5,034 nucleotides of DNA, from NCBI GenBank assembly GCA_001802655.1, contig MGZO01000029.1, forward strand, positions 59,826 through 64,859, written 5' to 3'. The notes under the pieces were generated by a model, which was not told the DNA's origin, did no database searches, and saw only the letters and a list, made by a program, of their open reading frames with translations. Positions 1 to 5,034 of this stretch are shown one piece after another; within the stretch, counting starts at the first letter, position 1, and each line of letters starts with the position of its first letter. A program made the translations under genes and the position numbers. The DNA comes from Hydrogenophilales bacterium RIFOXYD1_FULL_62_11. Lineage in GTDB: Bacteria; Pseudomonadota; Gammaproteobacteria; Burkholderiales; Thiobacillaceae.

Positions 1-568
1 GGCCGCTTGCACCCAGTTGCGCGACTGGCAAAAGCAGGGCAAGGCAGACGGGATGACGCTGGCGGTGAACGTGTCGACCCGCCAGTTCGAAGGGCGGCGC
101 CTGGTGAAATCGGTCGAGCAGGTGCTTGGCCGCACCGGTCTGGCAGCGCAATGTCTCGAGCTTGAAATTACCGAGAACGTGATGCTGATCATGAACGACG
201 AGGTGCGCAGCAGCCTCGACAGCCTGCGTGCCATGGGGGTGCGGCTGTCGCTCGACGACTTCGGCACCGGCTACTCCAGCTTGAGTTACCTCAAGCAGCT
301 GCCGTTCCACAGGCTCAAGATCGACCAGTCGTTTGTCAGCAAGCTCCCCGGGCAGAAGGGCGACACCCAGATCGTCACGACGATTCTGGCGTTGGCAAAA
401 GGGTTTGAACTGGAGGTCATTGCAGAAGGCATCGAAACCCGGGCGCAATACGACTTTCTGCGCGAGCATGGCTGCCAGTTCGGCCAGGGCTATTTGATGA
501 GCCGGCCGCAAGCAGCAGATCAGCTGTCGGCCATGCTGGAGACGGGGTTCATCGCCCGCGCCGGCTAG
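1..568 (+). CDS. Cyclic-di-GMP phosphodiesterase, EAL domain (C-terminal part, 5' truncated)
   Basis: This is the C-terminal end of an EAL-domain protein, a family that hydrolyses cyclic di-GMP to linear pGpG and lowers this second messenger. The frame is open to the left edge (first full codon at nt 2), so the true start, the EAL signature itself and any sensor or GGDEF domains lie outside the window. A TTG at nt 17 is not a credible start, because the domain is already under way there. Numbering from nt 2 (188 residues visible), the catalytic set is present: Asn23 in VNVS, the E-x-T-E motif at 55-58, the Asp85-Asp86 pair in DDFGTGYSSL, Lys106 in LKIDQSF, Glu142/Glu145 in AEGIET and Gln162 in GQGYLMSRP. 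The visible part therefore looks catalytically intact. The protein ends about 20 residues after that motif with TAG. It converges on prmB across a 34-nt gap and is probably functionally unrelated to it. Family is certain; full architecture is unknown. Confidence 0.95.
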   Translation, partial: AACTQLRDWQKQGKADGMTLAVNVSTRQFEGRRLVKSVEQVLGRTGLAAQCLELEITENVMLIMNDEVRSSLDSLRAMGVRLSLDDFGTGYSSLSYLKQLPFHRLKIDQSFVSKLPGQKGDTQIVTTILALAKGFELEVIAEGIETRAQYDFLREHGCQFGQGYLMSRPQAADQLSAMLETGFIARAG

Positions 569-602
569 ACGGATTGCCTCTGCCGGCAGCGCTGACCGTG
601 GA

Positions 603-1508
603 TCAGGGTTTGTCTGGCAAGTCTTCGCGCCGCAGCATGAACACGAACTGGTCGCCGCTTTCGGTTTCGAGCCAGGTAAAGGGCAGGGCGGGGTAGGCGG
701 CTTCGAGGACGTCACGGTTGTGGCCGATTTCAACCACCAGCAGGCCATGGGGATTCAGGTGGGATTTTGCCTGTGCCAGAATCTGCCGGGTGGCGTCGAG
801 GCCGTCTGCGCCGGAACCCAGCGCCAGCGCAGGCTCGGCCTGATACTCCGGCGGCAGCGCGGCAACCGATTCGGCGTTGACGTAGGGCGGGTTGCTGAGG
901 ATGAGGTCGTAGGTGCGGCCTTGCAACGCCGTGAACAAATCCGATTCGATCAGTTCGACACGATCCTGCAGGCCGTAATCGGCGACGTTGCGCGCGGCGA
1001 CGTCGAGCGCATCGCGGGATAAGTCCACCGCATCGACGGTGGCGTCTGGGAAAGCCAGCGCGGCGAGGATGCCGAGGCAGCCGGAGCCGGTGCACAGGTC
1101 GAGCGTGCGGGTCACGTTTTCGGGAACGTCGACCCAGGGCGAAAGCTGCTCGGGCAACAGTTCGGCGATAAACGAGCGCGGCACGATCACGCGCTCATCC
1201 ACGTAAAACCGGTGTTCGGCCAGCCAGGCTTCGTGAGTGAGGTAGGCGGCCGGCAGGCGTTCGCGCACGCGGCGCTCGATCACGCTTTTGACTTCTTCGG
1301 CTTCATTGTGGGTCAGGCTCGCATCGAGAAACGGATCGAGCCTGTCGAGCGGCAGGTGCAGGGTGTGCAGGATCAGGTAGGCCGCTTCGTCGAAGGCGTT
1401 GTCCGAGCCGTGGCCGAAACACAGCTTGGATTCGTTAAAGCGCGACACCGCAAAGCGCAGCCAGTCGCGCAGGGTGATCAGGGATTCCGTGTCGTCGAAG
1501 CCAATCAT
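603..1508 (-). CDS. prmB: Ribosomal protein L3 N5-glutamine methyltransferase PrmB
   Basis: PrmB uses S-adenosylmethionine to methylate a glutamine side chain of ribosomal protein L3 in the cytoplasm, aiding large-subunit assembly. The 301-residue product is close to the usual length (about 300-310). The first ~105 residues form the helical N-terminal substrate-recognition region, including RDWLRFAVSRF at 14-24. The Rossmann methyltransferase domain follows, with VPRSFIAEL at 109-117, the SAM-binding motif LDLCTGSGCLGI at 136-147, an acidic VDLS at 161-164 and the catalytic NPPY at 206-209, preceded by ESDLF (188-192). The region before the motif and the SNPPYV form fit PrmB better than the release-factor methylase PrmC, which is the main alternative. 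The ATG overlaps the dapE stop as ATGA (nt 1505-1508) with only a weak purine stretch upstream, so translation is probably coupled to dapE. It appears to be the last gene of the minus-strand cluster, and I see no convincing terminator after it. Confidence 0.95.
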   Translation of the reverse strand: MIGFDDTESLITLRDWLRFAVSRFNESKLCFGHGSDNAFDEAAYLILHTLHLPLDRLDPFLDASLTHNEAEEVKSVIERRVRERLPAAYLTHEAWLAEHRFYVDERVIVPRSFIAELLPEQLSPWVDVPENVTRTLDLCTGSGCLGILAALAFPDATVDAVDLSRDALDVAARNVADYGLQDRVELIESDLFTALQGRTYDLILSNPPYVNAESVAALPPEYQAEPALALGSGADGLDATRQILAQAKSHLNPHGLLVVEIGHNRDVLEAAYPALPFTWLETESGDQFVFMLRREDLPDKP

Positions 1509-2635
1509 GTCAGCAGTTTTTCCAGGGTTTTTTGATAGATCGCCGCCAGCGGTTCGATGTTTTCCACCGCGACGTGCTCGTTGATTTTATGGATGCTCAT
1601 GTTAAGCGGGCCGAATTCGACCACTTGCGGACAGATGTCGGCAATGAAACGGCCGTCCGAGGTGCCACCGGTGGTGGACAACTCGGGCGTGACGCCGGTG
1701 ACTTCGTGGATGGCGTCACTCAAATGCTCGCACAGCGCGCCGCGCGGCGTCAGGAACGGCCGCCCCGAGAGGTGCCAGTCGATTTCGAAGTCGAGGCCGT
1801 GGCTGTTGAGAATTTCCTGCAGCGCGTCCATCAGGCCTTCCGCCGTGCTGGCGGTTGAAAAACGGAAATTGAAGTCGATTACCAGCGTGCCCGGGATCAC
1901 ATTGTTTGCGCCGGTTCCACCGTGGATATTTGAGATCTGCCAGGTGGTGGCCGGGAAGTAGGCATTGCCTTCGTCCCACATGGTGTCGGCAAGCTCGGCG
2001 ATCGCGGGCGCGGCGAGATGGATCGGGTTTTTGGCCAGATGCGGATAAGCAATGTGGCCTTGCACGCCCTTGATCGTGAGCTTGCCGGACAGGGAGCCGC
2101 GCCGTCCGTTCTTGATGGTGTCGCCGAATTCGGCCGCACTGGTGGGTTCGCCAATAATGCAAAAATCGAGAAATTCGCCACGCGACTTGAGGGTTTCAAC
2201 CACCCTGACCGTGCCATCGGTGGCGGGGCCTTCCTCATCCGACGTGAGCAGAAAGGCAAGCGAACCCGGGTGATCGGGATGGGCGGCGACGAAGCGCTCG
2301 GTGGCGATGACAAAAGCGGCAACCGAGGTTTTCATGTCGGCCGCTCCCCGCGCGTAGAGCTGGCCGTCGCGGAGGGTGGGCTCGAACGGGTCGGAATGCC
2401 AGCGTTCCAGCGGGCCGGTCGGCACCACATCGGTATGGCCGGCAAAACATACCAGCGGCGCAGCATGTCCGCGGCGCGCCCACAGGTTGTCCACGCCGTT
2501 ATGGTGATGGCGTTCGATGTGGAATCCGAGCGCTTGCAGCCGTGCGGCAATCAGATCATGGCAGCCTGCATCGTCCGGCGTCAGCGATTTGCGACGCAGC
2601 AGTTCAATCGCTAACTCAAGGGTTTCATTCGCCAT
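1505..2635 (-). CDS. dapE: Succinyl-diaminopimelate desuccinylase DapE
   Basis: DapE is a cytoplasmic di-zinc M20-family hydrolase. It converts N-succinyl-LL-2,6-diaminopimelate to LL-diaminopimelate and succinate in the succinylase branch of lysine and peptidoglycan precursor synthesis. The 376-residue length is standard. All metal and catalytic residues are visible: His67 and Asp69 in GHTDVVP, bridging Asp100 in ARGAADMK, general base Glu134 and metal ligand Glu135 in TSDEEGP, Glu163 in IGEPTS, and His349 in NMSIHKINEH. The numbering agrees with the residues I recall for the Haemophilus influenzae enzyme, which supports this ATG start. The dimerisation (lid) domain lies at about 180-293, including NNVIPG, followed by STTGGTSDGRF (320-330), typical of the substrate site. 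A GAGGG lies 8 nt before the start. The 5' end overlaps the DUF302-like gene by 11 nt and the 3' end overlaps prmB by 4 nt, indicating a tight operon. ArgE and other M20 enzymes are the alternatives, but the motif set favours DapE. Confidence 0.97.
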   Translation of the reverse strand: MANETLELAIELLRRKSLTPDDAGCHDLIAARLQALGFHIERHHHNGVDNLWARRGHAAPLVCFAGHTDVVPTGPLERWHSDPFEPTLRDGQLYARGAADMKTSVAAFVIATERFVAAHPDHPGSLAFLLTSDEEGPATDGTVRVVETLKSRGEFLDFCIIGEPTSAAEFGDTIKNGRRGSLSGKLTIKGVQGHIAYPHLAKNPIHLAAPAIAELADTMWDEGNAYFPATTWQISNIHGGTGANNVIPGTLVIDFNFRFSTASTAEGLMDALQEILNSHGLDFEIDWHLSGRPFLTPRGALCEHLSDAIHEVTGVTPELSTTGGTSDGRFIADICPQVVEFGPLNMSIHKINEHVAVENIEPLAAIYQKTLEKLLT

Positions 2636-3095
2636 GCATGATGCCCTCGATCAGCTTGACGATATCGGCTTCCAGTTTTTTGGCCTGCGCTTCTCCGGGG
2701 CTGCCCGCAGCGACCACCGAAGGCCGTACGAAATACACGGTCGAAACCCCCGTCTTGTGGGTGAGGGTGATATGCAGCGGGCACAGCGCAAGCAGCGCCG
2801 GGTCGGCATTGGCAATTTCATTGGTGGCGCGCGGTTTGCAGAACACCAAGCTGCGCATGGTGCTCAACTGGTTGCGGTTGTAGTCCGCACCGAGCGCGTC
2901 CGCCATGCCGGCCAGGGATTTGCCCATGTTGGGTTCAAAAATCACGAAAAAGCCGTTGCTCTCCAGTGCTTCGTAAAGCTGGGCATAGGTGGCATCGGCC
3001 GGCAGCCGCGCAGAACGTTCATAAATGGCAGGGCTGCCGGCCGCAGCGGGAAGGGTAAAACCCAGCAGGGCGAGCAGGGCAATTAACAGTCGCAT
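2625..3095 (-). CDS. Secreted DUF302-like protein of unknown function
   Basis: This is a 156-residue protein with a cleavable-looking signal peptide: MR, a hydrophobic stretch at about 3-16 and AAAG at 17-20, suggesting Sec export and cleavage near residue 19/20. The mature part resembles DUF302 proteins: a segment around YEALESNGFFVIFEPNMG (41-58), then RSLVFCKP (81-88), NADPALLALCPLHI (96-109) and a C-terminal strand and helix. The biochemical function of DUF302 is not known. Two cysteines (86 and 105) flank the central motif and could form a disulfide or metal/thiol site after export; this is inference. I chose the ATG at 3095 over an in-frame ATG at 3125 because AAGGAG sits 8 nt upstream and because this start places the signal peptide at the N-terminus. 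The gene lies between the yffB-like gene (94-nt gap) and dapE (11-nt overlap), so it is probably co-expressed with dapE although unrelated to lysine synthesis. The gene is near-certain; the family call is good but not absolute. Confidence 0.85.
   Translation of the reverse strand: MRLLIALLALLGFTLPAAAGSPAIYERSARLPADATYAQLYEALESNGFFVIFEPNMGKSLAGMADALGADYNRNQLSTMRSLVFCKPRATNEIANADPALLALCPLHITLTHKTGVSTVYFVRPSVVAAGSPGEAQAKKLEADIVKLIEGIMHGE
2644..2648 (-). promoter_or_regulatory. Shine-Dalgarno GAGGG of dapE
   Basis: GAGGG on the minus strand lies 8 nt before the dapE ATG, inside the 3' end of the DUF302-like gene. dapE can therefore recruit its own ribosomes as well as profit from termination of the upstream gene 11 nt inside its frame. 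Confidence 0.55.
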
Positions 3096-3103
3096 GGGAA
3101 ATT

Positions 3104-3109
3104 CTCCTT
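3104..3109 (-). promoter_or_regulatory. Shine-Dalgarno AAGGAG of the DUF302-like gene
   Basis: AAGGAG on the minus strand lies 8 nt before the ATG at 3095. It is the strongest ribosome-binding site in the window and decides the start of this gene against the in-frame ATG at 3125, which lies upstream of it. Confidence 0.75.
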
Positions 3110-3189
3110 GGTATGTCTGGCACATGCGTTGCGCCGGGGGATGAAACGGGATTGAGCAAAAAATTGGCCGAAACAGCTTGCAGCAGGTT

Positions 3190-3534
3190 TCAGTCGAACA
3201 GGTCCTGATACTGCGCTTCGCTAAAACCGAGATGATACGTGCCTTCGATTTCGAGCAGCGGGCGCTTGATCACGCTCGATTGCGCCTGCATCAGCGCCAG
3301 TGCACTGGCCTCGTCGGAAACGGCCGCTTTTTCGGCGTCGGACAATTTGCGCCAGGTGGTGCCGCGCGTGTTGAGCAAGGCCTGCCAGCCGGTTTGCGCC
3401 GCGACGCGCGCAAGCCAGGCCGGGTCGACGCCCTGCTTCTTGAAATCGTGAAACGCCACGTCGAGCTGGTGATCGGCCAGCCAGGCACGGGCCTTTTTCA
3501 CGGTGGTGCAGTTGGGGATGCCGTAGAGGGTCAT
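3190..3534 (-). CDS. yffB: ArsC/Spx-family thioredoxin-fold protein, YffB-like
   Basis: This 114-residue protein belongs to the ArsC/Spx/YffB thioredoxin-fold family. Landmarks are MTLYGIPNC (1-9) with the single cysteine Cys9 followed by TTVKKA, FHDFKKQG (28-35), the YffB-typical NTRGTTWRKL (55-64), IKRPLL (89-94) with the family arginine Arg91, and a terminal GFSEAQY. The second cysteine of a CxxC pair is absent, which fits the ArsC-like one-cysteine arrangement rather than Spx. The E. coli relative YffB is considered a glutathione-linked reductase-like protein and also sits directly before dapE; its physiological substrate is unsettled. Arsenate reductase activity should not be assumed: no other ars gene is in view. 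The ATG at 3534 gives the standard family N-terminus, but I see no clear Shine-Dalgarno sequence before it. It is the first gene of the minus-strand cluster and diverges from the ABC transporter gene across 107 nt. Confidence 0.93.
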   Translation of the reverse strand: MTLYGIPNCTTVKKARAWLADHQLDVAFHDFKKQGVDPAWLARVAAQTGWQALLNTRGTTWRKLSDAEKAAVSDEASALALMQAQSSVIKRPLLEIEGTYHLGFSEAQYQDLFD

Positions 3535-3641
3535 ACGCTGTAATTTTTGGATGGGAAAGCCAGGCGGCGGGATTGATCGCGCCAGGACGTAAAATCGAAC
3601 AAGCAGTCGCCATTCTACTAGAGCCGTTTTGCCCGATATTT
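3535..3641. promoter_or_regulatory. Divergent intergenic region, probable promoters for the yffB-dapE-prmB cluster and the ABC exporter
   Basis: These 107 nt separate two divergent start codons, so both transcripts most simply begin here. The stretch is more AT-rich than its surroundings, notably 3541-3548 and 3590-3596. Candidate -10 elements are TAGAAT on the minus strand (complement of 3612-3617), TACTAG on the plus strand (3616-3621) and TAAAAT on the plus strand (3590-3595). None has a convincing -35 box at normal spacing, so exact promoters cannot be assigned. I see no clear operator palindrome. The regulatory role rests on gene orientation more than on motif strength. Confidence 0.4.
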
Positions 3642-5034
3642 ATGTCATCCAGTTTTGAATCCGCCCATTCCTCCCCGTCTTCGCCCGCCGCCACGCCGAC
3701 AGACGAGCCAACGCTGCGTTCGATTGGCCGCCTGTTTCCCTATTTATGGGAGTTTCGCGGCCGCGTGCTGGTCGCGCTGGCGCTGCTGGTGGGCGCCAAG
3801 CTGGCATCGGTTTCGGTGCCACTGGTGCTCAAGGAAATCATCGACGCGCTGGATAAACCCGGCCCCGAACTGGTGCTGCCGCTGGCTTTTATTCTGGGCT
3901 ACGGCGTGCTGCGTTTCGCCAGCACCACGTTTTCCGACCTGCGCGATGTGATTTTCGCCAAGGTTACCCAGCGCGCGATGCGCCGCATCAGCATGGCGGT
4001 GTTCCAGCATTTGCACGCGCTGTCGCTGCGCTTTCATCTCGAGCGCCAGACCGGCGGCATCACCCGCGACATCGAGCGCGGTTCCAAGGCGATGTCGAGC
4101 CTGGTCGGCTATCTGCTGTTCCGCATCACCCCGACGCTGCTGGAAATCCTGATGGTGGCGGGCATCCTGTTCGTCAAGCTCGACTGGGTGTTCGGCCTCA
4201 TCACCCTGGTGACGCTGGCGGCCTACATCGGCTTCACCATCACCATCACCGAGTGGCGCACCCAGTTCGTGCGGCGCGCCAATGCGCTGGATTCCGAAGC
4301 GTATGGCCGTGCCATCGACAGCCTGCTGAACTACGAGACGGTCAAGTACTTCGGCAACGAGAAATACGAGGCCCGTCGCTACGACAACAGCCTGGTCGAG
4401 TGGGAGAACATGGCGCTCAAATCGCAGCGCTCGTTGGGCATGCTCAATATCGCGCAGGCGGGGGTGATCGCCATCGGTGTCACCCTGATGGTGCTGCTCG
4501 CCGCCGACGGCGTGGTCAAGGGCACGCTGACCCTGGGCGATCTGGTAATGGTCAACGCCTTTTTGCTGCAGATGTTCCAGCCGCTGAGTTTTCTCGGCGT
4601 GATGTACCGCCAAATCAAGGAATCGATCGCCGATGTCGAACGCATGTTTGCGCTGCTGCACCGGCCGCGCGAAGTGGAAGATGCGCCCGACGCGCGCGAG
4701 CTCGATGTGGTGGCGGGCGAAGTGAAGTTTGAACAGGTGAACTTTGCCTACAATGCCGACCGGCCGATTTTGCACGACGTCAGCTTCACCATCCCGGCCG
4801 GCAAAACCGTCGCCGCCGTCGGCTCCAGCGGCGCCGGCAAGTCCACCCTGGCGCGCTTGCTGTTCCGCTTCTACGACGTCGGCAGCGGCAGCATCCGTAT
4901 CGACGGCCAGGACATCCGCCACGTCACCCAGGACAGCCTGCGCGCCGCCATCGGCGTGGTGCCGCAGGACACCGTACTGTTCAACGACAGCATCTACTAC
5001 AACATTGCCTACGGCCGCCCCGAAGCCAGCCGCG
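3642..5034 (+). CDS. Atm1/HMT1-type (ABCB7-like) half ABC exporter, 3' truncated
   Basis: This is an inner-membrane half transporter with an N-terminal transmembrane domain and a C-terminal ATPase domain, which should work as a homodimer. The frame is open from the ATG at 3642 to the right edge (464 residues of roughly 600). A ~30-residue Ser/Pro-rich tail precedes LFPYLWEF. Six membrane segments fall at about 41-62, 78-98, 153-178, 182-203, 270-292 and 296-318. The Atm1 family is indicated by TGGITRDIERG (137-147), LLNYETVKYFGNEKYEA (228-244) and RQIKESIADVERMF (323-336). The ATPase domain starts near 360 with A-loop Tyr370, Walker A GSSGAGKST (394-402) and Q-loop Gln442 in VPQDTVLFND. The ABC signature, Walker B and switch histidine lie outside. 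Family members export glutathione-linked metal or sulfur compounds; mitochondrial relatives support cytosolic Fe-S assembly. Five of the expected glutathione-pocket residues are visible (Tyr195, Arg206, Asn269, Gln272, Arg323), but position 210 is Val instead of the usual Arg. No Shine-Dalgarno sequence is obvious. The exact substrate is unknown. Confidence 0.94.
   Translation, partial: MSSSFESAHSSPSSPAATPTDEPTLRSIGRLFPYLWEFRGRVLVALALLVGAKLASVSVPLVLKEIIDALDKPGPELVLPLAFILGYGVLRFASTTFSDLRDVIFAKVTQRAMRRISMAVFQHLHALSLRFHLERQTGGITRDIERGSKAMSSLVGYLLFRITPTLLEILMVAGILFVKLDWVFGLITLVTLAAYIGFTITITEWRTQFVRRANALDSEAYGRAIDSLLNYETVKYFGNEKYEARRYDNSLVEWENMALKSQRSLGMLNIAQAGVIAIGVTLMVLLAADGVVKGTLTLGDLVMVNAFLLQMFQPLSFLGVMYRQIKESIADVERMFALLHRPREVEDAPDARELDVVAGEVKFEQVNFAYNADRPILHDVSFTIPAGKTVAAVGSSGAGKSTLARLLFRFYDVGSGSIRIDGQDIRHVTQDSLRAAIGVVPQDTVLFNDSIYYNIAYGRPEASR

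Noticed and set aside
17..19. TTG at nt 17 as start of the EAL protein
   Set aside because: The frame and the EAL-domain similarity continue upstream to the window edge; the gene is simply truncated.
560..587. GCCGGC repeated at 560-565 and 582-587, possible hairpin between the convergent genes
   Set aside because: The stem is only 6 bp with a 16-nt loop, outward pairing fails at once, and no T-run follows on either strand; too weak to call a terminator.
2018..2614. 198-codon plus-strand open frame
   Set aside because: It is antisense to dapE, which has every catalytic residue intact; no domain or ribosome-binding site supports it.
2517..3086. 189-codon plus-strand open frame
   Set aside because: It is antisense to the start of dapE and to the DUF302-like gene; its composition is shadow-like and nothing in it is recognisable.
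3123..3125. Upstream in-frame ATG for the DUF302-like gene
   Set aside because: It would put ten extra residues in front of a clear signal peptide and would place the strong AAGGAG inside the gene.
3170..3191. GAAAC...GTTTC inverted repeat after the yffB-like gene
   Set aside because: A 5-bp stem with a 12-nt loop, low GC and no U-tract; it overlaps the stop codon. It could be chance.
3221..3694. 157-codon minus-strand frame across the divergent region
   Set aside because: It overlaps the yffB-like gene in another frame and runs into the exporter start; its Arg/Ala-rich composition indicates a shadow.
4232..4249. Short CACCAT-like tandem repeat
   Set aside because: It encodes alternating Thr-Ile in TM4 of the exporter (TITIT) and is explained by the coding sequence.
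3744..4922. Long (392-codon) open frame on the minus strand
   Set aside because: It lies wholly antisense to the ABC exporter, whose frame is open through the right edge and carries Walker A, Q-loop and family motifs. The antisense product is rich in His, Gln, Asp and Ala with no recognisable domain, as expected for a shadow of a GC-rich gene.

Overview
The window is GC-rich, densely coding chromosomal DNA. Protein family membership, GC-rich codon use and the gene pair dapE-prmB suggest a betaproteobacterium, possibly of the Nitrosomonadales/Thiobacillus/Sulfuricella kind. That placement is an inference from gene content, not a database match. I see no RNA gene, insertion sequence, phage gene, CRISPR array or long repeat.

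Layout: (1) nt 1-568, plus strand: the C-terminal part of a cyclic-di-GMP phosphodiesterase (EAL domain), cut by the left window edge. (2) nt 603-3534, minus strand: four genes read right to left. They are a YffB-like ArsC/Spx-family thioredoxin-fold protein (3534-3190), a secreted DUF302-like protein (3095-2625), dapE (2635-1505) and prmB (1508-603). The last three overlap (DUF302/dapE by 11 nt, dapE/prmB by the 4-nt ATGA), so they are very likely co-transcribed and partly translationally coupled. (3) nt 3535-3641: a divergent intergenic region. (4) nt 3642 to the right edge, plus strand: an Atm1/HMT1-type (ABCB7-like) half ABC exporter. It is cut by the window edge after the Q-loop of its nucleotide-binding domain.

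Functionally, dapE supplies the lysine/diaminopimelate (peptidoglycan) pathway, prmB modifies ribosomal protein L3, and yffB is a conserved neighbour of dapE whose E. coli relative is linked to glutathione. The DUF302-like exported protein is the least expected member of the cluster. The divergent Atm1-type transporter belongs to a family that exports glutathione-linked metal or sulfur species. Most of its expected glutathione-pocket residues are visible, but one arginine appears to be replaced by valine.

Most of the window is ordinary housekeeping sequence and I found no clear new system. The points worth checking are the DUF302 insertion, the substituted glutathione-site residue, and the weak or absent Shine-Dalgarno sequences at the two divergent starts.
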